NCBI RefSeq assembly: GCF_003182095.1
Contig: NZ_QGTJ01000007.1
Span: 1 to 64,000 of the forward strand
Reading direction: 5' to 3'
Source: Plasticicumulans acidivorans
GTDB lineage: Bacteria > Pseudomonadota > Gammaproteobacteria > Competibacterales > Competibacteraceae
DNA length: 64,000 nucleotides
Position 1 is the stretch's first letter; each line of letters starts with the position of its first letter. Made by a program: the position numbers and the translations under genes. Under the pieces are notes generated by a model. That model saw only the letters and a program-made list of their open reading frames with translations. It did no database searches and was not told the origin of the DNA. This document shows, in pieces, positions 26,677-39,094 of the stretch.

Positions 26677-26704
26677 TTGCCAGCGCCAATTCGGACGGCA
26701 TAAT
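26677..26704 (+). promoter_or_regulatory. sigma-70 promoter of tRNA-Gly
   Basis: TTGCCA (26677-26682), 16-bp spacer, CATAAT (26699-26704), then 11 bases to the mature tRNA 5' end, including a GGGGCCC stretch like a stringent discriminator. Confidence 0.65.
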
Positions 26705-26715
26705 AGGGGCCCTTC

Positions 26716-26789
26716 GCGGGTGTAGTTCAATGGTAGAACCTCAGCTTCCCAAGCTGATGGCGTGGGTTCGATTCCCATCACCCGCTCCA
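26716..26789 (+). tRNA. tRNA-Gly (anticodon CCC)
   Basis: 74 nt with encoded CCA. Acceptor GCGGGTG pairs with CACCCGC; anticodon stem TCAGC/GCTGA with loop TTCCCAA; T-loop GGTTCGATTCC. Reads GGG. Confidence 0.95.
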
Positions 26790-26799
26790 GATTTTTCGC

Positions 26800-26828
26800 A
26801 AGGCCGCGCAATCGTCGCGGCCTTTTTC
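26800..26828 (+). terminator. terminator after tRNA-Gly
   Basis: Perfect 9-bp stem AAGGCCGCG / CGCGGCCTT followed by TTT, just after the tRNA. Confidence 0.8.
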
Positions 26829-26870
26829 TTGTCTCAAGCGCCGCAAGTTTGCAGCCTGATCGTCTCTTGA

Positions 26871-27722
<852 letters not shown>

Positions 27723-27760
27723 TCGCGTGACGCACCGTTGACGGGCGGCTTGCACCTTCG

Positions 27761-27790
27761 TGGACAGCGCTTGCGGCACTGCCGTAAAAT
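27761..27790 (+). promoter_or_regulatory. candidate promoter for carAB
   Basis: TGGACA (27761-27766), 18-bp spacer, TAAAAT (27785-27790). About 100 bases of leader remain before carA. No pyrimidine-attenuator structure was identified in it. Confidence 0.4.
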
Positions 27791-27878
27791 CCAATGCATT
27801 AATGATCGGCCTATATGCATCGTCGGACTCGGGGCGGGAGGGCAGCGAGGCTTGCCTTCCCGTTTCGCACGTCTGAAT

Positions 27879-27885
27879 GGAGGAA
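27879..27885 (+). promoter_or_regulatory. Shine-Dalgarno fixing a TTG start for carA
   Basis: GGAGGAA at 27879-27885, 5 nt (from GGAGG) before TTG 27889. An in-frame ATG at 27877 overlaps this site and cannot use it. Confidence 0.75.
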
Positions 27886-27888
27886 ATC

Positions 27889-29022
27889 TTGAGGAAACCA
27901 GCGCTCCTCGCCTTGGAAGATGGCAGCCTCTTTCATGGCGAGTCCATCGGTGCCGACGGGCAAACCATCGGCGAGGTCGTCTTCAATACCTCGATCACCG
28001 GATATCAGGAAATCCTGACGGATCCGTCGTACTGCCGTCAGATTGTCACGTTGACCTATCCGCATATCGGTAATGTCGGCAGCAACCCGGGAGACGAGGA
28101 AGCGGGCCGTATCTGGTCGTCCGGGCTGGTCGTCCGTGACTGTCCACGTATCGCCAGCAATTGGCGCAATCGGCAACCGTTCGACGCCTATCTCGCGGAG
28201 CGGGGCGTTGTGGCTATCGCCGGCATCGATACGCGCAAGTTGACGCGCCTGCTGCGCGAAGGCGGCGCTCAGGCAGGCTGCATCGTGGCCGGGGATCATA
28301 TCGACGCCGAAGCTGCGTTGGCTGCGGCGCGTGAGTTCCCTGGTCTCAAGGGCATGGATCTGGCGAAAGTCGTCAGTACGCATGAGCGATATGTCTGGGA
28401 CGAAGGTTGCTGGCAGCTGTCCGATGACGGATTTCCGCATCCGGCGTCGCTGCCGTACCACGTGGTCGCCTATGACTTCGGCATCAAGCGCAACATTCTG
28501 CGCATGCTGGTTTCGCGCGGTTGCCGCGTTACCGTCGTGCCGGCGCAAACGCCGGCGAGCGAGGTGCTCGCGCTGGAGCCGGATGGAGTATTTCTCTCCA
28601 ACGGCCCCGGTGATCCGGAGCCGTGCGATTACGCGATTGCGGCGATTCGCGAGCTGCTTGCGAGCGGTTTGCCTATCTTCGGTATCTGCCTGGGGCATCA
28701 GTTGCTCGGGCTTGCCAGCGGCGCGCGTACTCTGAAAATGAAGTTCGGTCACCATGGTGGCAATCATCCTGTTCAAGACCTTAATTCCGGGCAGGTGATG
28801 ATTTCCAGCCAGAATCACGGCTTTGCCGTCGACGAGCAGAGCCTGCCGACGACTCTGCGGGCGACACATCGTTCTTTGTTCGATGGCACTTTGCAGGGCA
28901 TTGCGCGCACCGACTGTCCGGCATTCAGTTTTCAGGGTCACCCCGAAGCGAGTCCAGGACCGCACGATGTTGCGGGACTGTTTGATCGATTCGTCGGGCT
29001 GCTGGCGCAGCGCCATCAGTAG
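27889..29022 (+). CDS. carA: carbamoyl phosphate synthase small subunit
   Basis: Glutaminase subunit that delivers ammonia to CarB for arginine and pyrimidine synthesis. 377 residues from TTG 27889 (E. coli 382). The TTG start is chosen because a near-perfect Shine-Dalgarno precedes it and because the protein then begins at the same place as E. coli CarA ([16 protein letters not shown] against its N-terminus). Catalytic Cys267 in GICLGHQ; the His-Glu pair is in [10 protein letters not shown]. Followed by carB after 54 bases. Confidence 0.96.
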   Translation: MRKPALLALEDGSLFHGESIGADGQTIGEVVFNTSITGYQEILTDPSYCRQIVTLTYPHIGNVGSNPGDEEAGRIWSSGLVVRDCPRIASNWRNRQPFDAYLAERGVVAIAGIDTRKLTRLLREGGAQAGCIVAGDHIDAEAALAAAREFPGLKGMDLAKVVSTHERYVWDEGCWQLSDDGFPHPASLPYHVVAYDFGIKRNILRMLVSRGCRVTVVPAQTPASEVLALEPDGVFLSNGPGDPEPCDYAIAAIRELLASGLPIFGICLGHQLLGLASGARTLKMKFGHHGGNHPVQDLNSGQVMISSQNHGFAVDEQSLPTTLRATHRSLFDGTLQGIARTDCPAFSFQGHPEASPGPHDVAGLFDRFVGLLAQRHQ

Positions 29023-29076
29023 ATTTGCGCGGCGGCCGGAGGGATTTGCTCCGGTCGCCCTCTATGGATATCCGTC

Positions 29077-32300
<3,224 letters not shown>

Positions 32301-32304
<4 letters not shown>

Positions 32305-32780
32305 CCCAGAAGGTGCCGATGACCGCTGCCGGTGCGGAAAAACTCAGAAATGAACTTCAGGAACTCAAGTCAGTAGCTCGCCCGAATGTCATCGCGGCGA
32401 TTGCTGAGGCCCGCGCGCATGGTGATCTCAAAGAGAATGCCGAGTATGCGGCAGCGCGTGAACAGCAAGGTTTTATAGAAGGTCGTATTAAGGATATCGA
32501 ATACAAGCTTTCAAACGCGCACGTCATTGATGTAACCAAGATTGCGAAGACCGGAAAGGTCATTTTCGGGGTTACGGTTACTTTGTGTGATGAGGGCAGC
32601 GGAGAGGAAGTTTCCTATCAAATTGTTGGTGAGGATGAGTCGGATGTGCCCGCGGGGCGTATCTCTGTGAACTCGCCGATCGCCCGAGCCCTGATCGGAA
32701 AGGAAGAAGGGGATTCGGTAGCTGTGCAGACCCCGGGTGGCTTGCGTGAATGGGATATTGTTGAGGTACAGCATCTCTGA
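32301..32780 (+). CDS. greA: transcription elongation factor GreA
   Basis: Rescues backtracked RNA polymerase by stimulating transcript cleavage. 159 residues (E. coli 158). N-terminal coiled coil with [21 protein letters not shown] (catalytic acidic tip, D-x-x-E-N; here [10 protein letters not shown]), C-terminal globular domain with [14 protein letters not shown]. Translationally coupled to carB by a 4-base overlap. Confidence 0.97.
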
Positions 32781-32817
32781 GCCAGTCGTGATAAGTCGTG
32801 TTTACCGTGTTTCTGTG

Positions 32818-32840
32818 ACGGGCAACTAGATGTTGCCCGT
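32818..32840 (+). terminator. hairpin after greA, weak terminator
   Basis: Perfect 9-bp stem ACGGGCAAC / GTTGCCCGT with 5-nt loop. The following TACTGTTTC is a poor T-run, so termination is only probable. It lies 21 bases before the protease start. Confidence 0.45.
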
Positions 32841-32861
32841 TACTGTTTCGGGAGATAGATC

Positions 32862-33638
32862 ATGCTTGGAACGTCCAGTGTCCTGCTTGCAGGTCTTATG
32901 TTCATTCTGATGGCATTGCAGCCGACATGCGCGGTTGGTTTACCTGAAACAGTTGCAGCCGTACGGGGCAGTGTTGTTGCTGTCGGTACGTTTCAAGCGA
33001 CGCGGCGTCCTCCTGCTGCATTTCTTGGTACAGGTTTCGTCGTCGGTGATGGGAGCTACGTTGTTACCAATGCGCATGTTGTTGAGCGAGCACTTGACAG
33101 TGGTAATCGAGAGTTTTTGGCTGTTTTCGCCGGGCGGGGAAATAATTTTCAAACGCGTGAAGCTATAAAGATAAAAGTCGATCTGCAGCATGACTTGGCA
33201 CTGCTACAGATCAAGGCCAGTCCATTACCTGCGCTGCGGCTTGGCAGCGGTCTGCCGCGTGAAGGTCAGGAAATCGCTTTCACAGGGTTCCCGCTAGGCG
33301 TAGTTCTTGGGCTCTATCCCGTTACTCATCGCGGTATCGTTTCCGCGATTAGCCCGATAGCCATTCCCGCTCCCAATTCCAGTCAACTTGATGCCGAAGC
33401 AATTCGGCGTCTCAATGACCCATTCGAGGTGCTGCAGCTTGATGCAACAGCGTATCCAGGCAATAGCGGTAGTCCTGTCTACGATCCTGCAAGCGGGCGA
33501 GTGATTGGTGTCATCAATTCTGTGTTTGTCAAAGAAACTAAGGAAAGTGTGATCCAAAAACCAAGCGGTATCAGCTATGCGATTCCCATAGATTACGTAC
33601 GTGCCTTGTTGCGTGGGCGTGGTCTTAACGGTCCTTGA
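32862..33638 (+). CDS. secreted trypsin-like serine protease
   Basis: Exported S1C-type endopeptidase related to the DegP/HtrA catalytic domain but without PDZ domains. 258 residues with a signal peptide ending near residue 24 (PTCA). Catalytic triad His72 (VTNAHVVE), Asp111 (LQHDLALLQ) and Ser202 (YPGNSGSPVY). The end is short after the catalytic domain (IPIDYVRALLRGRG). ATG 32862 follows a GGGAG site. Likely periplasmic or outer-membrane-space proteolysis; substrate unknown. Confidence 0.88.
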   Translation: MLGTSSVLLAGLMFILMALQPTCAVGLPETVAAVRGSVVAVGTFQATRRPPAAFLGTGFVVGDGSYVVTNAHVVERALDSGNREFLAVFAGRGNNFQTREAIKIKVDLQHDLALLQIKASPLPALRLGSGLPREGQEIAFTGFPLGVVLGLYPVTHRGIVSAISPIAIPAPNSSQLDAEAIRRLNDPFEVLQLDATAYPGNSGSPVYDPASGRVIGVINSVFVKETKESVIQKPSGISYAIPIDYVRALLRGRGLNGP

Positions 33639-33696
33639 TGCATGAATTTGGTGCTTGACGGAATTTTTGGAAAGCCATATGATTATCAGCCTACAA

Positions 33697-33771
33697 GGGC
33701 GATTAGCTCAGCGGGAGAGCACTTCCTTCACACGGAAGGGGTCAGTGGTTCGATCCCACTATCGCCCACCA
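33697..33771 (+). tRNA. tRNA-Val (anticodon CAC)
   Basis: 75 nt with CCA. Acceptor GGGCGAT pairs with ATCGCCC; anticodon stem CTTCC/GGAAG, loop TTCACAC. A second valine isoacceptor (TAC) is at 41972. Confidence 0.95.
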
Positions 33772-33773
33772 AT

Positions 33774-33808
33774 AAAAAAGGCCTAGGCAAAAGCCTAGGC
33801 CTTTTTTA
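33774..33808 (+). terminator. terminator after tRNA-Val(CAC)
   Basis: Long perfect stem AAAAAAGGCCTAGGC / GCCTAGGCCTTTTTT with AAAA loop; works in either direction. Confidence 0.9.
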
Positions 33809-33930
33809 TTGGTGGTTTGTGTGTATTTGATATCTCTCCTGTTTGTCCTTGGCTGTTGAGGGTCGGGTGGAGGATAAAATAGTGTGCTATGGTGGACTGC
33901 CATTCACTGCTTTTAAATAGGGCACAGTCA

Positions 33931-34413
33931 ATGAAAGCGACCTCAGGTATGGTTGTCTCTATGCATTACACTCTTACCGATGATTCTGGTGAGGTTATTG
34001 ACAGCAGCGAAGGTCGTGGTCCTTTCGATTATTTGCATGGCCACGCAAATATTATTCCCGGCTTGGAGCGTGCTTTGGAGGGGGCTGATGTTGGCTTCAA
34101 GTCCAGGGTAACGGTCTCTGCAGAAGATGCTTATGGTGTGCGCAATGAGCGCGCTGTGTTTGATGTGCCGCGGGACCAGTTTCCGCCGAATGAGGATATT
34201 CAGGTTGGCATGCAGGTTCATGGAGAAGGACCGCAAGGTGTGTTGACGTTTACTGTTGTGGATGTGGGTGACGACAGTGTGCGTTTAGATGGAAACCACC
34301 CGTTGGCTGGAAAAACATTGCATTTTGATGTGGAAATTCTTGGCGTGCGGGAGGCGAGTGAGGAGGAAGTTGCTCATGGGCACGTGCACGGGCCTGCCGG
34401 CCATCACCACTAA
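33931..34413 (+). CDS. slyD: FKBP-type peptidyl-prolyl isomerase, SlyD-like
   Basis: Cytosolic prolyl isomerase/chaperone, 160 residues. Domain order is that of SlyD: half FKBP domain (FDYLHGHANIIPGLERAL), an insert-in-flap domain in the middle (about 70-125), then the rest of FKBP (DGNHPLAGKTLHFDVEIL). The end HGHVHGPAGHHH is a shortened version of the metal-binding His tail of E. coli SlyD. ATG 33931 with weak AGGG upstream; the longer in-frame start at 33889 is not supported. Confidence 0.93.
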   Translation: MKATSGMVVSMHYTLTDDSGEVIDSSEGRGPFDYLHGHANIIPGLERALEGADVGFKSRVTVSAEDAYGVRNERAVFDVPRDQFPPNEDIQVGMQVHGEGPQGVLTFTVVDVGDDSVRLDGNHPLAGKTLHFDVEILGVREASEEEVAHGHVHGPAGHHH

Positions 34414-34524
34414 CTGATAGCGGGTGTTGTGTATCCGGCGGGGGCTTGGTCGTGCAGAAAAAAGGGGGATGGCTTGTTGCATTGCTCGCTCGTCCTTGAT
34501 GCCTTGTGTGTGCAAAGGTGCTTC

Positions 34525-34553
34525 TTGACTGGCGCAAAGGCAGTGTGTATATT
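34525..34553 (+). promoter_or_regulatory. promoter of the tRNA cluster
   Basis: TTGACT (34525-34530), 17-bp spacer, TATATT (34548-34553), the best sigma-70 match nearby. tRNA-Pro begins about 50 bases later. Confidence 0.7.
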
Positions 34554-34602
34554 TATCCCCCTCTGAGGAGAGCTATGTCGCAATTGTTATGTTTATCTGC
34601 GG

Positions 34603-34679
<77 letters not shown>

Positions 34680-34706
34680 TATCGCGAGCATATTGTTGGC
34701 ATTATT

Positions 34707-34783
34707 GCGCTCGTAGCTCATGCGGATAGAGCATCGGCCTTCTAAGCCGAGGGTAGCAGGTTCGAATCCTGCCGGGCGCACCA
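34707..34783 (+). tRNA. tRNA-Arg (anticodon TCT)
   Basis: 77 nt with CCA. Acceptor GCGCTCG/CGGGCGC with one G-U pair; anticodon stem TCGGC/GCCGA, loop CTTCTAA. Confidence 0.95.
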
Positions 34784-34815
34784 CTCCCGGTGGTATTTTA
34801 GAAAGGCAGCATTAT

Positions 34816-34892
34816 GGTGGGCGTAGCTCAGTTGGTAGAGCCCCGGATTGTGATTCCGGTTGTCGTGGGTTCGAGTCCCATCGTCCACCCCA
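34816..34892 (+). tRNA. tRNA-His (anticodon GTG)
   Basis: 77 nt including the histidine-specific extra G at the 5' end (34816) facing C73. Anticodon stem CCGGA/TCCGG, loop TTGTGAT. Confidence 0.95.
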
Positions 34893-34906
34893 AATCCGTT
34901 TGTATA

Positions 34907-34982
<76 letters not shown>

Positions 34983-35311
34983 TTATATCATTGGAATAGG
35001 TTTGTTCTTGTAAAGAGTTATTTGGTTAGTGATATATCTAAAAGGCACCTTGTACCAGTCTCTCGCAGATAGGGTTTTCTGTGGCTGGTGTGGTGCCTAT
35101 TTTTATTGTGGGTTCTATGCTATCATTTAAAATGCAATGTGCTTTATTTGAAAGCTGCTTGTTACAGCTTACAGCATGAGTTTGGTGTAAGGGAAAATAT
35201 TGACACTTTGCTTAGTATAAAAATTTTAAAAATATATTTTTGCTAGTGTTGTATTGATTAATATTTTTTAGATGTGCTGTAGTGGCGTTTTCGCGTTTTA
35301 AGAGATTTTAA
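34983..35311. other. A+T-rich spacer between tRNA-Lys and tRNA-Leu
   Basis: 329 bases without a gene. It holds the terminator at 35043-35105 and an A+T-rich stretch from about 35120 with a TTGACA at 35200 but no convincing -10 at the right distance. Nothing else recognised. Confidence 0.5.
35043..35105 (+). terminator. terminator of the tRNA Pro-Arg-His-Lys cluster
   Basis: Stem AGGCACC...ACCAG paired with CTGGT...GGTGCCT around a long loop, then ATTTTTATT. Confidence 0.65.
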
Positions 35312-35395
35312 GCGAAAGTGGCGAAATGGTAGACGCGCTGGATTTAGGTTCCAGTGGGGTAACCCGTGAGAGTTCGAGTCTCTCCTTTCGCACCA
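35312..35395 (+). tRNA. tRNA-Leu (anticodon TAG)
   Basis: 84 nt class-II tRNA with CCA and long variable arm. Acceptor GCGAAAG/CTTTCGC; anticodon stem CTGGA/TCCAG, loop TTTAGGT. Directly upstream of tig. Confidence 0.95.
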
Positions 35396-35486
35396 AATTA
35401 TTCATTGCCCAAGTCTGACTTGATGGATTTTGGTCGTCCTCTCGTGATGAAAGGGTATTTGAGGTCCTGAAGTAGGGGTTGTGTAG

Positions 35487-36800
35487 ATGCAGGTTTCTAT
35501 TGAAGAGCTGGGTGGTCTTGAGCGTCGCCTTACAATCCAGATTCCATCCTCCACGATCGATCAGGAAGTGACCGCGCGTTTGCGGTCTCTTGCTCGCCAT
35601 GCGAAATTGGATGGGTTTAGGCCTGGCAAGATTCCCTTTAATGTCGTGCAAAGGATGTATGGCGCACAAGTGCGACAGGAAGTTCTTACCGGTGCTGTCG
35701 AATCGAGTTTTCGAGACGCTGTTGCTGAGGCGAATCTTCGGCCTGCTGCAGGGCCCAAGATAGAGCCCAAGGCTGACGATGACAATGGTAGCTTTATTTA
35801 CACTGCCACATTTGAAGTAGTTCCGGACTTCGATGTGCAGGGGCTGGAGTCGATTGTGGTGGAGAGGCCTGTTGCCGAGGTCACGGACGCCGACATTGAC
35901 CGTATGTTGGAAACCCTACGTAAGCAACGTACCCAGTGGCTGGATGTTGCTCGTCCTGCAATCTTGGGAGATAAGGTTGTTATTGACTTTGAGGGAAAGC
36001 TTGATGGTGAAAGTTTCCCCGGCAATACCGGTTCTGCAGTGCCGGTCGTGCTTGGTGCAGGGGGGATGATTAAGCCCTTTGAAGATGCGTTGCAGGGGGT
36101 TGTAGCAGGAGAGCAGAAGCAGGCAGATGTTGATTTTCCAGAGGATTATCATTCAGCTACGCTCTCTGGAAAAACAGTGCAGTTCAGCTTGTCCGTTAAG
36201 TCTGTTGCCGAGCCTAAACTCCCGGAGCTTGATGCAGAGTTTGTGAAGTCTTTCGGCATCGACGATGGGGATGTTGAATCGCTTAAGCAGGCGCTTCGTG
36301 AGAATATGGTGCGGGAATTGCATAAAGGGATAGGGGCTGTTGTCAAGAAACAAATAATGGATGGTTTGATTATGTCAAACCCCCTTGAACTACCAGAAGT
36401 TTTGGTTTCGGAAGAAACTGTTCGTATGGCCCGCCAGGCTGGGTTTCCAGAGTCAACGGGCAGCGAAATTGAACAATCAGCAGTGTTTGAAGAAGAAGCT
36501 CGTAGACGAGTGGCGTTAGGGTTGATTGTATCGCGGATCGTTAGTGCTGAAGGCATCAAGCTTGACGAAGCGAAGCTTATGAAACAGCTTCAAATGTTAG
36601 CGGAAACCTACGCTGACCCTGAGGAAGTTATTCAGTGGTATTTGCAAAATCCGCAAGCCCTTGAAGGTGTGCGGGCGCTGGCGATGGAGGAATCGGTAGT
36701 TGAATGGCTGCTTGGCAAGGTAGTGGTGAAGGAGTTGCCAAGTACTTTTGATGATGTAATGCGACCAGCTAATGGTGGCGTCGTGCGGACAGTTGCGTAG
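35487..36800 (+). CDS. tig: trigger factor
   Basis: Ribosome-bound chaperone and prolyl isomerase, 437 residues (E. coli 432). The N-terminal ribosome-binding tail has a signature GFRPGKIPFNVVQRMYG (about 46-62). The FKBP-like domain is in the middle (GDKVVIDFEGKLDGESFPGN), and the C-terminal helical arms follow. Starts the conserved tig-clpP-clpX-lon order; clpP follows after 30 bases. Confidence 0.97.
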   Translation: MQVSIEELGGLERRLTIQIPSSTIDQEVTARLRSLARHAKLDGFRPGKIPFNVVQRMYGAQVRQEVLTGAVESSFRDAVAEANLRPAAGPKIEPKADDDNGSFIYTATFEVVPDFDVQGLESIVVERPVAEVTDADIDRMLETLRKQRTQWLDVARPAILGDKVVIDFEGKLDGESFPGNTGSAVPVVLGAGGMIKPFEDALQGVVAGEQKQADVDFPEDYHSATLSGKTVQFSLSVKSVAEPKLPELDAEFVKSFGIDDGDVESLKQALRENMVRELHKGIGAVVKKQIMDGLIMSNPLELPEVLVSEETVRMARQAGFPESTGSEIEQSAVFEEEARRRVALGLIVSRIVSAEGIKLDEAKLMKQLQMLAETYADPEEVIQWYLQNPQALEGVRALAMEESVVEWLLGKVVVKELPSTFDDVMRPANGGVVRTVA

Positions 36801-36830
36801 CTGCTTGAATGGCAGCAATGAGAGGGTGGG

Positions 36831-37454
36831 ATGACTCCTAGCAAGAGTGCTATTGATGTTCAGGCTCTGAACTTGGTTCCGATGGTTGTTGAGCAGTCTG
36901 CGCGCGGTGAGCGCGCTTATGACATCTATTCGCGCTTGCTTAAAGAGCGTGTCATCTTTTTGGTTGGCCAAGTAGAAGATTACATGGCTAATCTGGTTGT
37001 TGCGCAGCTTTTATTCCTTGAAGCGGAAAACCCGGATAAGGATATCCATCTTTATATTAATTCCCCCGGTGGTTCAGTAACTGCCGGGATGGCAATTTAT
37101 GACACAATGCAGTTTATTAAACCAGAAGTCAGCACGATGTGTATCGGGCAAGCGGCGAGCATGGGGGCGTTACTTCTGGCCGGAGGAGCGAAAGGTAAGC
37201 GTTATTGTCTTCCGCATTCTAGAGTTATGATTCACCAGCCTCTCGGGGGGTTTCAGGGGCAGGCATCGGATATCGATATTCACGCGAAAGAGATACTTTT
37301 AATCCGTGATCGATTGAATCGAGTGCTTTCGAAACATACGGGACAGCCGCTTGAGCGTATTGCGCAAGATACCGACCGCGATAATTTTATGGGCGGGGAT
37401 GCCGCTGTAGCGTACGGGCTAATTGATGCAGTGCTTGCTCAGCGAGGAGCTTGA
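36831..37454 (+). CDS. clpP: ATP-dependent Clp protease proteolytic subunit
   Basis: Serine peptidase that forms the 14-mer barrel. 207 residues. Triad Ser110 ([11 protein letters not shown]), His135 (RVMIHQP) and Asp184 (DTDRDNF), with the same spacing as E. coli Ser97/His122/Asp171. N-terminal segment includes a propeptide-like part cleaved in many homologues. A hairpin of six bp (CAGAGA/TCTCTG, about 37474-37491) follows the stop, then 200 bases to clpX. Confidence 0.98.
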   Translation: MTPSKSAIDVQALNLVPMVVEQSARGERAYDIYSRLLKERVIFLVGQVEDYMANLVVAQLLFLEAENPDKDIHLYINSPGGSVTAGMAIYDTMQFIKPEVSTMCIGQAASMGALLLAGGAKGKRYCLPHSRVMIHQPLGGFQGQASDIDIHAKEILLIRDRLNRVLSKHTGQPLERIAQDTDRDNFMGGDAAVAYGLIDAVLAQRGA

Positions 37455-37541
37455 AGAGGTTGACAAAGTTCCAGAGATGGGTCTCTGTTAAGAAAAGGCT
37501 GGGGGACAGCCTTGATATTCAAGTCCTCGCGTAGTTGAATA

Positions 37542-37581
37542 GGCCTCAATGGCACCGGAATATCTGGTGTCCAACGAGGCC
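37542..37581 (+). other. structured leader between clpP and clpX
   Basis: Two-part hairpin: outer stem GGCCTC/GAGGCC and inner stem GGCACC/GGTGTC (with G-T pairing) around a short loop. There is no T-run directly after it. It could be an attenuator or processing site, or no more than a stable fold. Confidence 0.35.
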
Positions 37582-37671
37582 GGTTTCGTTGGCGCGTTGC
37601 ATTCTGTTGTTTTTTGGTCGTGGGAGCGCAGTAGCAGGCGCTGATAGTTATTTTGTGTCGAGGATGCACCT

Positions 37672-38955
37672 ATGAGCAAAGACCGAAACGACAAGAGCGA
37701 AGATGGCAAGCTCTTGTACTGCTCGTTCTGTGGCAAGAGTCAGCATGAGGTGCGTAAGCTGATTGCGGGTCCGAATGTGTTTATTTGTGATGAGTGCGTA
37801 GAGCTCTGCAATGACATTATTCGTGAAGAGATGGAGGATAAAGCTCCTGTAGCCGGCAGTAAATTACCAAAGCCTCATGAAATTAAACATGTACTTGATG
37901 AGTACGTGATTGGACAAAACAGGGCAAAAAAAGTACTTGCTGTCGCAGTTTATAATCACTATAAACGCCTTGAACTTCGACGCGGCAAAGACGAAATAGA
38001 AGTATCAAAATCTAATATTTTGCTGATTGGTCCTACAGGTTCTGGCAAAACGCTGCTTGCAGAAACTTTAGCCCGTTTATTAAATGTGCCTTTTACTATT
38101 GCGGATGCAACAACTCTGACAGAAGCAGGCTATGTTGGCGAGGATGTAGAAAATATTATTCAAAAGCTTTTGCAAAAATGTGATTATGATGTAGATAAAG
38201 CTCAAACAGGAATAGTGTATATTGATGAAATTGATAAGATTTCTAGAAAATCTGATAATCCATCGATTACTAGAGATGTATCTGGTGAGGGTGTGCAGCA
38301 GGCGCTTTTAAAGCTTATTGAAGGTACTGTTGCATCCGTTCCACCTCAAGGCGGAAGAAAGCATCCACAGCAGGAGTTTTTACAGGTTGATACATCGAAT
38401 ATTCTTTTTATTTGTGGGGGTGCTTTTGCGGGTCTTGATAAAGTTATTAGAAGTCGCTCAGAGAAAGGCGGGATTGGATTCTCTGCTGAAGTGAAAAGCG
38501 TTAATCCTGATAAAAATACAGGGGAAGTTTTAAAAGAGGTAGAGCCAGAAGATTTGATTAAGTATGGTTTAATTCCAGAGTTTATCGGTAGATTGCCGGT
38601 AATTGCAACTTTAGAAGAACTGGATGAAAAAGCATTGGTCAGTATTTTAACTGAGCCTAAGAATGCTATTACGAAACAGTTTTCTAAGTTGTTTGATATG
38701 GAAGGGTGTGAGTTAGAGTTTCGCGATGACGCATTGAGTGCCGTGGCACGCAAAGCTATGGAGCGTAAAACTGGTGCGCGCGGCCTACGAACGATTATTG
38801 AGCATATATTATTGGACACAATGTATGATTTGCCGAGTTTAGAGGGTGTTTGTAAAATAGTCGTCGATGAAAGCGTAGTGCGTGGCGATTGTAAGCCATT
38901 AATTATCTATGAAAATATTGATAAACAAAAACGGGTGAGTGGAGGAGATTCTTAA
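37672..38955 (+). CDS. clpX: ATP-dependent Clp protease ATP-binding subunit ClpX
   Basis: AAA-plus unfoldase that feeds ClpP, including SsrA-tagged proteins made by the tmRNA encoded at 62.6 kb. 427 residues. Zinc-binding domain with CSFCG and CDECVELC; Walker A GPTGSGKT; pore loop GYVGED; Walker B VYIDEIDK; ClpP-docking loop [10 protein letters not shown]. Codon use changes sharply to A+T-rich from about base 37900, inside this conserved gene. Confidence 0.98.
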   Translation: MSKDRNDKSEDGKLLYCSFCGKSQHEVRKLIAGPNVFICDECVELCNDIIREEMEDKAPVAGSKLPKPHEIKHVLDEYVIGQNRAKKVLAVAVYNHYKRLELRRGKDEIEVSKSNILLIGPTGSGKTLLAETLARLLNVPFTIADATTLTEAGYVGEDVENIIQKLLQKCDYDVDKAQTGIVYIDEIDKISRKSDNPSITRDVSGEGVQQALLKLIEGTVASVPPQGGRKHPQQEFLQVDTSNILFICGGAFAGLDKVIRSRSEKGGIGFSAEVKSVNPDKNTGEVLKEVEPEDLIKYGLIPEFIGRLPVIATLEELDEKALVSILTEPKNAITKQFSKLFDMEGCELEFRDDALSAVARKAMERKTGARGLRTIIEHILLDTMYDLPSLEGVCKIVVDESVVRGDCKPLIIYENIDKQKRVSGGDS

Positions 38956-39041
38956 TTTATGTTTTTTGATAAATTGCTTCATTAGTGCTGTCTCATCTCG
39001 GAAAAAGATTCGAGATTTTGGGTGCTTTTTATATTTTTAAA

Positions 39042-39083
39042 TCCTGTATACAGTTCCGTGAAAGTGTACAGGAATTTTTTTTT
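39042..39083 (+). terminator. terminator-like hairpin in the lon leader
   Basis: Stem TCCTGTATAC / GTGTACAGGA (one mismatch) followed by nine Ts (39075-39083). The T-run ends 11 bases before the lon ATG, and a smaller stem ATCTCG/CGAGAT lies at 38995-39016. It can terminate clpX transcripts, but no room for a separate promoter remains between it and lon. Confidence 0.7.
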
Positions 39084-39094
39084 GAGAGACAAAA

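Noticed and set aside
32511..32774. 87-aa minus-strand ORF in greA
   Set aside because: Antisense to greA, which has full family similarity.
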